Shown piece by piece: positions 43,085-51,719 of a DNA stretch of 64,000 bases (the stretch's first letter is position 1; each line of letters begins with the position of its first letter). Source of the DNA: Candidatus Iainarchaeum sp. (GTDB lineage Archaea; Iainarchaeota; Iainarchaeia; Iainarchaeales; GCA-2688035); contig NZBU01000002.1 of assembly GCA_002688035.1 (NCBI GenBank), positions 2,122 to 66,121 of the forward strand. The letters run 5' to 3'. The notes under the pieces were generated by a model that was not told where the DNA came from, made no database searches, and saw nothing but the letters and a program-made list of their open reading frames with translations. The position numbers and the translations under genes are program-made.

Positions 43085-43543
43085 CTAATCTTTCTTTTTT
43101 TTGTCCCGCTTTCCCTTTCCCAGCAAAGTTATATGGTCATGCGACAAATCTGTCATTTTTCTTGCCATTGCCCTTGATTCAAGCGGCAAAAACCTCACTT
43201 TTTTTGAAATAAAAAATTTTTGAATCTCTACTTGGAAAATCAGGTCTTGCTTTACACTCTGGAGCTCAAGCTTGCGAGCCACCAACTCTTCTTGGTTTGC
43301 ACCCTTTTCCCTCATTCGCTCCCCTGTTTCCGCAACCTTGGTGTCAATTGCATTTAAAATCCTTCCAACTTTTCCCTCTTCAATTAGATTGGTTATAAAC
43401 TCCACGTTTGCTCTGGATTCCTCCCTTGCCACAAGGTCTCCTTTTTTGATCCCACATTTCTCCAATTCATCAATCACTCTATTAGCATTATCTAGTCCGC
43501 TATGTACAAAGCCAATTAACACTGCCCCGCCCTTGCTTTTCAT
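43085..43543 (-). CDS. N-terminal part of a split TraB/GumN-like protein
   Basis: A 152-residue frame opening with AVLIGFVHSGLDNANRVIDEL, which recalls the G-x-x-H start of the TraB family, and containing REESRANVEFI with possible acidic active-site residues. The central part is helical and charged. It ends in a Lys run (KGKRDKKKKD) encoded by an A8G tract containing A-AAA-AAG, a classic minus-one slippery sequence in the right phase. Slipping there would extend the protein by about 95 residues through the downstream frame. No membrane segment or signal peptide. The family call rests on short motifs and is tentative. Confidence 0.5.
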   Translation of the reverse strand: MKSKGGAVLIGFVHSGLDNANRVIDELEKCGIKKGDLVAREESRANVEFITNLIEEGKVGRILNAIDTKVAETGERMREKGANQEELVARKLELQSVKQDLIFQVEIQKFFISKKVRFLPLESRAMARKMTDLSHDHITLLGKGKRDKKKKD

Positions 43544-43613
43544 GAAAAGAATTAGCTTTATTCAAGTATTTTAATGTTCCTGCCAACAACTAACGGCACA
43601 GCAGTGCCAGAGT

Positions 43614-44900
43614 CTACTTTTTCTTGAAGATGTTGGCAAAGGCTTTTGCTCCTGAGAAGAGCAACTTTGGATTCTTGATAATGCGTTTAAGGGCGTAGCC
43701 TGGCCTAAAGTAAATTTCTCTGTAGGCTTTTTTGTACATGCGCTCTACTAGCTCGCGCTTGATTGCACCATACTCATAGTAGGCTTTGCCACTGTAGCTT
43801 CCAAACTCTGCCCAGTCATCAACCAGGAAGCGACCTTCGTCATCGATGAGGTGGTAGAGTTGTGTTCCAGGATATGGCACGGTAATTGTAAACTGCACAA
43901 GATCCAGTGGAAGTGATTTTGCAAAGTCAATTGTTTGCTGCATTGTTTCCTCTGTGTCGTAAGGGAGGCCAATCATGAAGAAGCCGATTGTTTCTATTCC
44001 CGCTTCTTTTGCCCACTTTACTGCATCGCGGACCTGCTCTAGCTTTATTCCCTTGCCAACCTTGTTCAAGACTTCCTGGTTTCCTGATTCGATTCCAAAG
44101 GATAGCTGGTAGCAACCAGCTTTCTTCATTAACTTTAGGAGTGAGAGATCAAGTGTGTCAACGCGCACGCCGTTTGGGCAATTCCAATCAAATTTTAATT
44201 TTCTTTGAATTATTTCACGGCAAATGTCAATTGTGCGCTGCCTGTTCTGTGAAAAGTTATCATCGATGAATGCAATTTCTTTGCAGCCATACTCTTTCTG
44301 AAGATACTCTACCTCATCAACCACATTCTTTGGAGAACGCATCCTATAGTATCTACCAAAGACTCCCTTGAAACAATAAATGCAACCATAAGGACAACCA
44401 CGCGAAGTCATAATTTTCAGGTAAGGATGTTTTCTAGTTGGAGAAGTATATTTTTCTAGTGGCAAGCCATGCCAGTTAGGAAATGGAATTGAATCAATGT
44501 CTTTGATTAATTCGTTTTGAAGTATTTTCTTTTTGGAAGTGAATATTTCTAAAACACTTTTTTCACCTTCCCCTAAAACCACTTTGTCCGCGTGCTTAAG
44601 CGCTTCTTTTGGAAGAATTGAAACATGCGGTCCCCCAAGCATTACCTTTTTTCCTGCGGCGCGAAGCTTGTCAGCCAAGTCATATGCATTCTTCGCAGTT
44701 GGAGTAAAAACTGTTAGGCCAACCCACTCGGAATCAATCTTTTTAATGTCAACTTCCATTCCGGCTGTCTCATCAATTATTTCTGTGCGAATACCATTCT
44801 TTTCCAAGATTGCCTTCAAGTAGGCAATTCCAAGCGGAGGACTAGGATGTGAAACATATACCCCAAAAGCCGGATTGATTAGTGTAATAGATTTTCCCAT
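43614..44900 (-). CDS. B12-binding-domain radical SAM protein
   Basis: A 428-residue protein from ATG 44900, shorter than the others. Cobalamin-type domain with LINPAFGVYVSHPSPPLGIAYLKA, GGPHVSILPKEAL and LGEGEKSVLEIF; then C169-x3-C173-x2-C176 in SRGCPYGCIYC, FIDDNFSQNRQRTID and GIESGNQEVLNKVGKG. The layout is typical of HpnP/BchE-like modifiers. CAATAAAAG (44923-44931) lies about 23 bases before the ATG. A longer frame from TTG 44957 starts inside the promoter element and is rejected. Divergent from the phosphodiesterase at 45 kb. Confidence 0.87.
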   Translation of the reverse strand: MGKSITLINPAFGVYVSHPSPPLGIAYLKAILEKNGIRTEIIDETAGMEVDIKKIDSEWVGLTVFTPTAKNAYDLADKLRAAGKKVMLGGPHVSILPKEALKHADKVVLGEGEKSVLEIFTSKKKILQNELIKDIDSIPFPNWHGLPLEKYTSPTRKHPYLKIMTSRGCPYGCIYCFKGVFGRYYRMRSPKNVVDEVEYLQKEYGCKEIAFIDDNFSQNRQRTIDICREIIQRKLKFDWNCPNGVRVDTLDLSLLKLMKKAGCYQLSFGIESGNQEVLNKVGKGIKLEQVRDAVKWAKEAGIETIGFFMIGLPYDTEETMQQTIDFAKSLPLDLVQFTITVPYPGTQLYHLIDDEGRFLVDDWAEFGSYSGKAYYEYGAIKRELVERMYKKAYREIYFRPGYALKRIIKNPKLLFSGAKAFANIFKKK

Positions 44901-44947
44901 AGCAAATATTTGTCTATGCAAAGCTTTTATTGTATTGTTTTTCAATG

Positions 44948-44971
44948 ATTGCACCAATATCTTTTATAAAA
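44948..44971 (+). promoter_or_regulatory. WTTGYACCA element plus TATA box in a divergent promoter
   Basis: ATTGCACCA (44948-44956) and TTTTATAAAA (44962-44971) precede the phosphodiesterase start at 45012, which also has AAGGAG (44995-45000). On the other side the radical SAM gene is transcribed away. Confidence 0.62.
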
Positions 44972-45011
44972 ACTTAATTTGATGAGTTTAGTATAAGGAG
45001 ACTGATTTTTC

Positions 45012-46649
45012 TTGAAACTCTTGATAATTGGTTTGGATGGTGCTTCCCCAGAACTAATAAAAAAGTGGGCGCTTGAGGGAAAGCTCCCTTACTTCAAAAA
45101 GCTTATTGGCAATGGCTGCTTTGCAAGACTTGAATCTACAATACACCCTATTACCGGACCGGCCTGGACTACATTCTTGACGGGAAAGAATCCTGGAAAA
45201 CATGGGATTTATGATTGGAGTTCTAGAAAAGAAGGGAGCTATGACATCGAGTTAAACTACCAGAGGAAAAAGGAGTCATACACTTTCTTCCACCTGCTCG
45301 GAGAAAAAGGAAAGCGAGTCGGCCTGCTAAACGTTCCAAGCACATTTCCACCAACAAAAATTAATGGTTTTATTGTCAGCGGTTTTCTTACACCCGATAC
45401 CGATACAGAATTCACTTTCCCAAAACCACTTAGAAAAGAACTCCTAGAACAGTTCCCCGATTATTTCTTCTCACCCAAGAACAAGTTTGAGCCAGATGCT
45501 AAAAGTGCAAAAGGCTTTTTGAGCGAAGTCAACAAAATGACAGAGCAAAGAAAGCAGGCCTCCCTTTACTTGATGGATAAGAAGAATATGGATGTTTTTA
45601 TGGTTACCTTCATGGGCCTTGATCACTTACAGCACTACTTTTGGAGGTTTATGGATGAAAAACATCCAAGATATGACCCTATGCTTGGGAAAGAGTTTGG
45701 TGACGCGATCCTAAAGCTTTACCAGAGAATTGACGGAATTGTGAAAGAACTTCATGAGAAAGCCGGAAGTACTACTCCCTTGTTGATGATGTCTGATCAT
45801 GGGATGGGAAGGCATGAGAAAGCGGTTTACATTAACAATTGGCTGCATAAAAAGGGTTTGCTTGTTCTCAAGAAGAGTTTTGGTGCTTCTGTTAAGAGGG
45901 CAATGCATGGAATTGGTTTTACTCCAAAGAATCTTTTTAGTCTAATGTTAAAACTTGGGTTGGGAAGACTTATTGCGGTTGTTCCCGCCTCTAAGAGAAA
46001 GAAGATGTTAGAAAAGACAACTCTTTCCTTTGGTGACATTGATTGGAGCAAAACTAAGGCTTACAGCTTTGGTTATTTTGGTAGAATATTTTTAAACCTC
46101 AAGGGCAGGGAACCGCAGGGAATTGTTGAAGAAAAGGATTACGATAAAATTAGGGGTGAAGTAATAAGAGAGCTTGAGAAATTCAAAGATCCTTCAACAA
46201 ACAAGAATGTTGTGGATAGGATTTGGAAGCGAGAAGAATTATTCAAAGGTCCTTATGTGAATGAAGCTGCAGATATTTTGTTCAGCATGCAAGACTATGC
46301 TTTCAACAGCTCACTGCACTTTGCATTTGGCTCTAACAAGATTTTTGACGAACACATCATCAGCAAGAGCGGAGATCATCGCTTGCACGGCCTTTTTATT
46401 GCGGCTGGAAAAGGAATCAAAAAGGGCAAAGAGATTAAGGCAAAGATTGTTGATGTAGCGCCAACCGCACTACACTTGCTCAGCACTGCTGTTCCAAGCA
46501 ATATGGATGGTAAAGTATTGCCAATTTTTGTGAACAAGAAGGCTGTGAAGAAGCAAGCCGCGGTTGGAGTAAAGACCAATGGCGAAATCTTCAAGGATGC
46601 AGAGAAAGAGAAGATAAAGAAGAGGCTTGCCGACCTTGGTTATCTCTAG
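45012..46649 (+). CDS. Alkaline-phosphatase-superfamily phosphodiesterase
   Basis: A 545-residue relative of the protein at 23.1 kb, starting at TTG 45012. LLIIGLDGAS (metal D9), T48 as candidate nucleophile in PITGPAWTTFLTGKNPGKHG, SDHGMGRHEKAVYINNWL and a late SGDHRLHGLFI complete the metal sites. No signal peptide. It ends in KKRLADLGYL, a tail shared with the sulfatase-fold protein and the RHH regulator downstream. Its 3' end overlaps the convergent flippase gene by four bases. Possible roles are hydrolysis of a nucleotide-diphosphate bond or transfer of a phospho-group to a glycan. Confidence 0.86.
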   Translation: MKLLIIGLDGASPELIKKWALEGKLPYFKKLIGNGCFARLESTIHPITGPAWTTFLTGKNPGKHGIYDWSSRKEGSYDIELNYQRKKESYTFFHLLGEKGKRVGLLNVPSTFPPTKINGFIVSGFLTPDTDTEFTFPKPLRKELLEQFPDYFFSPKNKFEPDAKSAKGFLSEVNKMTEQRKQASLYLMDKKNMDVFMVTFMGLDHLQHYFWRFMDEKHPRYDPMLGKEFGDAILKLYQRIDGIVKELHEKAGSTTPLLMMSDHGMGRHEKAVYINNWLHKKGLLVLKKSFGASVKRAMHGIGFTPKNLFSLMLKLGLGRLIAVVPASKRKKMLEKTTLSFGDIDWSKTKAYSFGYFGRIFLNLKGREPQGIVEEKDYDKIRGEVIRELEKFKDPSTNKNVVDRIWKREELFKGPYVNEAADILFSMQDYAFNSSLHFAFGSNKIFDEHIISKSGDHRLHGLFIAAGKGIKKGKEIKAKIVDVAPTALHLLSTAVPSNMDGKVLPIFVNKKAVKKQAAVGVKTNGEIFKDAEKEKIKKRLADLGYL

Positions 46650-48070
46650 AACAAGGCGTTTTTGACAACGTTTATGTCAACTGGTTTTATTTCACGCAGC
46701 AAGAACAATAGTACTGCGTAAACTCCCATTAGCACAATGTACTCTACTATGAGCATTCCACCTGAAAGTGGGAATAGGATTGCGGGAACCATTGCGACTC
46801 CTGCCGCAATAAAAATTTTGAGTGCGCTTCTAAGTGGGAATACTCTGAACCTATGGAATACAAATCCGAGGGAGACTAGGGCTGCCAAAGCCATTGCTAC
46901 AAGACTTGAAATCGCTGCTCCCTTAATTCCAAACAATGGAACTAGATATGAGTTTAGCGCAAAGTCGAGCAAAAGAATTGCTGCGCCGAGAAGGAACATT
47001 CTTTTTGGATGCCCACTTGCAACAATTATTGTTGATGCAATCGAGAATAAAGCGAAGAAAATGTAAGCTATCAGTAGAATGGATAGGGCTTCTGCTCCCA
47101 CACCATACTTTGCGCCGTAGAACAGACTTATCAGCTGTGGCGCTGTTACTGAAGCTATTAGTGCTGCCGGCACAATAAACATTAGGGCATAGCGAAAAGA
47201 GTGCATTACATAGAATTTTGCTTTCTCAATCATTTGGGAGAAAGTTGTCTCGCTCACAAGTGGGAATAGCACAAGAGTAATTGTTAGAACTACTTCGAAG
47301 GGAAGTTTTCCAAGGGTTACTGCTGCAACATAGTAGCCTGCCTGTGCTCCCTCAGCCACAAGTGCTTTTACAAAGAAAACATCAAGCTGCATCATTAAAC
47401 TCTGCAGAAAAGAGAATGCGATTACCGGCAGAGCAAAAACCAGGAGTGTTTTGCTTGCAAAGACTTGCCCTGGCTTGATTCTAGGAAAGCCTGCGATCAA
47501 GATTGCTACTGCAAGTGCGAGAGCGGCTGCCAAAGCAATTCCGCCAAACACTCCGACAAGTGAGAAGCCTGCGAGCGCCAGGGCAATTGGAAGAACAAGG
47601 CGCAAAGTTCTTGCAATAATTGAAAGAACGGCTTCTTCCTTAAACTTCTTGAGGCCGTTGATGTAACCGCGAAGAACATTGAACAATGGTTGGAAGAAAA
47701 CGCTTACAGCAGAAATCTGAATTAAAATTGTTAGACTTGGATCGTTAAACATTGCTGCTAGGAAGGGCGCAGCAATAACGTAGGCCACAAAAATTATTGA
47801 AGAAAGCCCTAATTGTAATTGGAATGCTTTTGCTCTAACTGTTTCAGCAATCTCCCTTTGCGCGGAAACAAATTTGCTAACAGACTGCCGTATTCCACGA
47901 ACTAGTACTACGTTTGTAATGCTTACAAGGCCAATTACTACTCCAAATACTCCGAATTGTTCCGGTGTGAGTAAGAAGCGACCTAGTGCAAGGTATAGTA
48001 GATAACCTGTTAGGAAGAATATTATTCTTGAAACAAGGAGGTACATTGAGCCCTTTTCTATTGTAGCCAT
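46646..48070 (-). CDS. Wzx-type polysaccharide flippase (second)
   Basis: A 474-residue membrane protein with about 14 hydrophobic segments. GSMYLLVSRIIFFLTGYLLY and LGRFLLTPEQFGVFGVVIGL follow the Wzx N-terminal pattern. Start ATG 48070 is preferred to a frame opening at 48103, since TTTTATAGATATAG (48085-48098) lies about 20 bases upstream. Low similarity to the flippase at 38.6 kb points to a separate glycan substrate. Divergent from the sulfatase-fold gene. Confidence 0.86.
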   Translation of the reverse strand: MATIEKGSMYLLVSRIIFFLTGYLLYLALGRFLLTPEQFGVFGVVIGLVSITNVVLVRGIRQSVSKFVSAQREIAETVRAKAFQLQLGLSSIIFVAYVIAAPFLAAMFNDPSLTILIQISAVSVFFQPLFNVLRGYINGLKKFKEEAVLSIIARTLRLVLPIALALAGFSLVGVFGGIALAAALALAVAILIAGFPRIKPGQVFASKTLLVFALPVIAFSFLQSLMMQLDVFFVKALVAEGAQAGYYVAAVTLGKLPFEVVLTITLVLFPLVSETTFSQMIEKAKFYVMHSFRYALMFIVPAALIASVTAPQLISLFYGAKYGVGAEALSILLIAYIFFALFSIASTIIVASGHPKRMFLLGAAILLLDFALNSYLVPLFGIKGAAISSLVAMALAALVSLGFVFHRFRVFPLRSALKIFIAAGVAMVPAILFPLSGGMLIVEYIVLMGVYAVLLFLLREIKPVDINVVKNALF

Positions 48071-48157
48071 TTGCCAAAACCACTCGCTATATCTATAAAA
48101 CAAGGCATTTAAAAGCTTATTAAATCAATTGGTATAATAGTCGTTGGAGCTGTGAGA

Positions 48158-49396
48158 ATGAAGCCAAATGTAGTTCTGATCGTTGTTGACTGTTTTAGAG
48201 CCCAAAGCTTTTTGGGAGAGGGCTCTGCAAAAATTCCTTTCCTAGACTCCCTTAGAAAAAAGGGAACTGCTTTCACACAAGCAATTAGCACTAGTTCTAC
48301 TACAAGTCCTTGCTTTGCAAGCATTTTAACCGGGAAGTATAGCTTCAAGCATGGGGTGAGAACTATTGGTGGCTATGCTCTTAACCCAAATGTGAGCACT
48401 ATTGCAAAAGCGTTCAAGGACGCTGGTTATCATACTATTGCAGAGGTAACAGGACCACTTCTTGAGGAAGTTAACATGGGCAGTGGCTTTGACGATTACA
48501 ATTTTAGGGAGACAAACCAAACACTCTACAGTGATTGGGGAGAAAATCTTGCCGCAAAATTAGCTGCTTCCAAAAAACCTTACTTTTTGTTCTTGCATTT
48601 GTGGGATTTGCACAGGCCGCGCTATATGACTAAAGAGTTCAACAAGCCAAAGTATGGAAAGATTGCTTATGAGAGAAGTGTGAGTTGCATGGACTCCTAC
48701 TTGCAAAAGTTGTTGTCAAGTTTGGACAAGGACACTGTTATTGTTATCACAGGAGATCATGGAGAGAAAATTCCAAGCAACAAGGGAGAAGAGTATTTCA
48801 ACCACCTGTGTATTGGATTCTATGCTGTACTGCGCCGGTTCGGTCTTTCTAAGAAGTACTGTGAAAGGGAGAGCCATGGTTTTGATGTTAGCGAAGACGT
48901 AATCAAGATTCCGCTTTTCTTCAAGGGAACCGTGTTTCCAAAGGGAAAAGTTGTAGGGCAACAGGTTGGACAAGTTGATATTGTGCCGACAATTGCAGAC
49001 GCACTCGGACTAAAGCTTGACAGTGATGTTGATGGAAAGAGTTTAGTCCCACTCACACAGGGGAAGAACGTTGAGGAGAAACCTGTTTTCATTGAAGCTT
49101 GCGGAATAAAGATTGCGAGCAAAGAATCCTGGTTAGAGGGAATTAGAACAAGCAAGTGGAAGTACTTGCACGGAGCATTTAACTCAGAAATTCCTAAACA
49201 GCTTTACGATCTCGAGAATGATCCTGAGGAGAAGAACAATCTTGCTCAAAAGGAAACCAGTGTTGTTGGGAAGATGCGCACAAAGCTTGAATCCTTAAAG
49301 AGCGCAAAACAGAGAAAAGAGCTTGTCGGCAAGAAGCTCGAGGGAGCAGACAAGAAAAAGCTCGAGGAAAGGCTTAGGAAGCTTGGCTATTTGTAA
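48158..49396 (+). CDS. Sulfatase-fold (PF00884) protein with Thr in place of the Cys/Ser nucleophile
   Basis: A 412-residue protein. VVLIVVDCFRAQ (D11), GDHGEKI, and the C-terminal WKYLHG and LYDLENDPEEKNNL place it in the sulfatase family. In true sulfatases a Cys or Ser in C/S-x-P-S-R becomes formylglycine. Here the aligned stretch is T49-S-P-C-F, with the LTGK following at the right distance. Thr is the nucleophile in phosphoethanolamine transferases and phosphodiesterases, so phospho-chemistry is more likely. No signal peptide is seen. ATG 48158 has GGAG eight bases upstream. It ends in RLRKLGYL. Confidence 0.83.
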   Translation: MKPNVVLIVVDCFRAQSFLGEGSAKIPFLDSLRKKGTAFTQAISTSSTTSPCFASILTGKYSFKHGVRTIGGYALNPNVSTIAKAFKDAGYHTIAEVTGPLLEEVNMGSGFDDYNFRETNQTLYSDWGENLAAKLAASKKPYFLFLHLWDLHRPRYMTKEFNKPKYGKIAYERSVSCMDSYLQKLLSSLDKDTVIVITGDHGEKIPSNKGEEYFNHLCIGFYAVLRRFGLSKKYCERESHGFDVSEDVIKIPLFFKGTVFPKGKVVGQQVGQVDIVPTIADALGLKLDSDVDGKSLVPLTQGKNVEEKPVFIEACGIKIASKESWLEGIRTSKWKYLHGAFNSEIPKQLYDLENDPEEKNNLAQKETSVVGKMRTKLESLKSAKQRKELVGKKLEGADKKKLEERLRKLGYL

Positions 49397-49418
49397 ATTC
49401 GATTGTTGTACGCGAGCC

Positions 49419-49427
49419 TTTAAAAAG
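49419..49427 (+). promoter_or_regulatory. TATA-like box before the RHH-CysDN unit
   Basis: TTTAAAAAG (49419-49427) lies about 27 bases before ATG 49454. A degenerate TTGTACG (49407-49413) upstream is a weak match to the WTTGYACCA element and is not counted as a copy. Confidence 0.35.
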
Positions 49428-49453
49428 CCTATTAAGTATTATTAGTTATTATT

Positions 49454-49660
49454 ATGGCTAAACATACTACTATCTCGATTCCAGAGCCACTATACCAGAA
49501 AGTCAAAGAGTTTATAGAGGGCACAGGATTTACCTCTTCTTCCGACTTTGTAACATTTGTGCTGCGCGAGATATTCATGGATGCAGAGCTAAAACAGAAG
49601 AACACGAAAGACAAAAAGTTGATTTACGAGAGACTCAAAGCACTAGGATATGTAAAATAG
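49454..49660 (+). CDS. Small ribbon-helix-helix-like protein
   Basis: A 68-residue protein. HTTISIPEPLYQKVKEFIEGTGFTSSSDFVTFVLREIF fits the beta-alpha-alpha RHH DNA-binding fold: the beta strand KHTTISIPEPLYQKV, then helix A and helix B starting at SSSDFVTFV. It would bind DNA as a dimer. The last residues, YERLKALGYVK, repeat the C-terminal tail of neighbouring phosphatase-fold proteins. It sits nine bases before cysD and could regulate this unit; it could also be a structural adaptor. Confidence 0.75.
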   Translation: MAKHTTISIPEPLYQKVKEFIEGTGFTSSSDFVTFVLREIFMDAELKQKNTKDKKLIYERLKALGYVK

Positions 49661-49669
49661 GTGTAGAAC

Positions 49670-50470
49670 ATGGATCATTTGGACGAGCTGGAAAACAAAA
49701 GCATTTACGTTATTAGAGAGGCCTACAAACAGTACAAGAACATTGCACTACTCTGGAGTATTGGAAAAGATTCAACTGCACTACTCTGGCTTTGCAGGAA
49801 AGCTTTCTATGGGAAAATTCCTTTCCCTGCAGTGCACCTTGACACAAGCTACAAGTTCAAAGAAATTTATGAGTTCAGGGAAAAATATGCAAAGGAGTGG
49901 GACTTGAACCTAGTTGTAGGGAGAAACGAGGAAGCAATAAAGGAAGGAATGTGCCATGACAAGGGAGCACTGGCCTGCTGTAATGCCCTCAAGACAAACT
50001 GTTTGAAGAAAGTTATTGCCGAGAAGAAATATCGTGCATTACTACTTGCAATTAGAAGAGATGAACATGGGATAAGATCAAAGGAGCGTTACTTCTCCCC
50101 GAGGGACATTGATTTCCAGTGGAACTACAAGGACCAGCCACCCGAGCTCTGGGACCAGTACAAGAGCAAGCAAAGCGAGGAACAGCATTTGAGAATACAC
50201 CCAATGCTGCACTGGACTGAGCTAGATATTTGGCGTTACATGCAGCGCGAGAACATTCCTGTTACAAGTCTTTACTTTGCAAAAGATGGGAAGAGGTATA
50301 GGAGCATTGGCTGCGAGCCATGCTGCAAGCCAATGGATAGCGAGGCTGATACCATTGACAAAATCGTGGAAGAGCTACAGACTACTGATGTCTCAGAGAG
50401 AAGTGGAAGAGCGCAGGACAAGGAAAACGCTTATATGATGCAAAAATTAAGAAGCCTTGGATATATGTGA
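49670..50470 (+). CDS. cysD: Sulfate adenylyltransferase subunit 2 (CysD)
   Basis: A 266-residue PP-loop ATPase. LLWSIGKDSTALLWLCRKAF carries the S-x-GKDS PP-loop, and VHLDTSYKFKEIYEFRE, IRRDEHGIRSKERYFSPRD and HPMLHWTELDIWRYM are CysD hallmarks. With CysN it makes adenosine 5'-phosphosulfate from ATP and sulfate using GTP energy. The C terminus LRSLGYM matches the usual -GYF end of the family. Overlaps cysN by GTGA. In a glycan island it more likely feeds sulfation than cysteine synthesis. Confidence 0.92.
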   Translation: MDHLDELENKSIYVIREAYKQYKNIALLWSIGKDSTALLWLCRKAFYGKIPFPAVHLDTSYKFKEIYEFREKYAKEWDLNLVVGRNEEAIKEGMCHDKGALACCNALKTNCLKKVIAEKKYRALLLAIRRDEHGIRSKERYFSPRDIDFQWNYKDQPPELWDQYKSKQSEEQHLRIHPMLHWTELDIWRYMQRENIPVTSLYFAKDGKRYRSIGCEPCCKPMDSEADTIDKIVEELQTTDVSERSGRAQDKENAYMMQKLRSLGYM

Positions 50471-50481
50471 GGAATTTGGGT

Positions 50482-51711
50482 ATGGAAAACGAAGATATGA
50501 AGATTGTGATTGTTGGTCACGTAGACCACGGTAAGAGCACACTAATTGGAAGGCTTTTATTTGATACTGGGTCTCTCCCAGAATCGAAGATCGATGAATT
50601 GAAGAGAACCTGCGAAGCTTTGGGTAGGGAACTGGAGTTTGGATTTGTAATGGATAGCTTGGAGGAAGAGCGCGACCAGGCAATAACCATTGACACAGCA
50701 CAAACATTCTTCAAAACAGACAAACGAGATTATGTTATCATTGATGCGCCTGGACACAAAGAGTTCATAAAAAATATGATTACCGGGGCCTCCCTTGCAC
50801 AGGCAGCAATACTGCTTGTTGACGCAAAAGAAGGAGTGCAAGAACAGACTAAAAGGCACGCATACATTCTGAGTTTACTTGGAATGAAACAAGTTATTGT
50901 TGCAATAAACAAAATGGACTTGGTTGAATATAAGCAGGAGAGGTTCGAAGAAGTTAAGGGAGACGTTGAAAAGTTTTTAGAATCAATTGATGTAAAGCCC
51001 GAATATGTTATTCCTGTTTCGGCAAAAGAAGGGGACAATATTGCAAAGAAAGGCGAGAACATGAGTTGGTGGGCTGAGGATACAATCTTGCAGTCACTTG
51101 ATTCTTTTATTGTTGAAAAGAGAGAAGCTTCAACAGCTCTGAGGTTTCCGGTGCAAGATGTTTACCATATTGATGGCAAGCGCATTGTTGCAGGGAGAAT
51201 TGAAAGTGGGAAAATTAGTGTTGGAGACAAAGTTGTTCTACAACCAACCAATATTGAGGCAACTGTGAAGACCATTGAAGTATTCATGGACGAGGACAGG
51301 AAAGAAGCTGGCGCAGGAGAATCAATTGGAATTACTACAGAGGAACCAATTTTTGCTGATAGAGGACAAGTTATTTGCACAAAAGAAGCTTTGCCAGGAA
51401 TTGGGAACGAAGTAGAGGCAAACATTTTCTGGATGTCAAAAACTCCACTTGAAAAAGGCGAAAGGATTACATTGAAGTGCGCAACACAGGAAATTGCTTG
51501 CAGTGTTGCAGAAATTAGAAAGAAGTTTGATAGTAGTTCACTAGAACAGCTTGAAGAGAATGCTGAGCAGTTGAAAGAAACCGAGGTCGGAGAAGTTCTA
51601 ATTAAAACTGACAAATCAATTGCATTTGATTCTTTCAATGATATTCAGGAGACAGGGCGCTTTGTGCTTGAGCGTGGAATGGATACTGTTGCAGGCGGGA
51701 TAATAGACTAG
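50482..51711 (+). CDS. cysN: Sulfate adenylyltransferase subunit 1, GTPase (CysN)
   Basis: A 409-residue EF-Tu-like GTPase. VGHVDHGKSTLIGRLLFDTG (P-loop), DQAITIDTAQTFF, IDAPGHKEFIKNMITGAS (G3) and INKMDLV (G4) are all intact, followed by two beta-barrel domains. It drives APS formation with CysD. No APS-kinase (CysC) domain is fused at the C terminus, and no cysC is seen in the window. ATG 50482 has GAGG nine bases upstream; GTG 50467 is possible and would overlap cysD. Confidence 0.93.
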   Translation: MENEDMKIVIVGHVDHGKSTLIGRLLFDTGSLPESKIDELKRTCEALGRELEFGFVMDSLEEERDQAITIDTAQTFFKTDKRDYVIIDAPGHKEFIKNMITGASLAQAAILLVDAKEGVQEQTKRHAYILSLLGMKQVIVAINKMDLVEYKQERFEEVKGDVEKFLESIDVKPEYVIPVSAKEGDNIAKKGENMSWWAEDTILQSLDSFIVEKREASTALRFPVQDVYHIDGKRIVAGRIESGKISVGDKVVLQPTNIEATVKTIEVFMDEDRKEAGAGESIGITTEEPIFADRGQVICTKEALPGIGNEVEANIFWMSKTPLEKGERITLKCATQEIACSVAEIRKKFDSSSLEQLEENAEQLKETEVGEVLIKTDKSIAFDSFNDIQETGRFVLERGMDTVAGGIID

Positions 51712-51719
51712 GTGATAGC

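Noticed and set aside
44901..44957. N-terminal extension of the radical SAM protein from TTG 44957
   Set aside because: The TTG is part of the WTTGYACCA promoter element and would lie upstream of the gene's own TATA-like box. Homologues start at MGKSITL-like sequence.
48158..49396. A functional sulfatase next to CysDN
   Set aside because: The formylglycine Cys/Ser is replaced by Thr, so sulfatase activity is not supported even though the fold and context suggest it.
50448..50470. CysD tail LRSLGYM as further evidence for the shared tail
   Set aside because: CysD proteins normally end in -GYF, so this is a family trait and cannot be counted as independent evidence.
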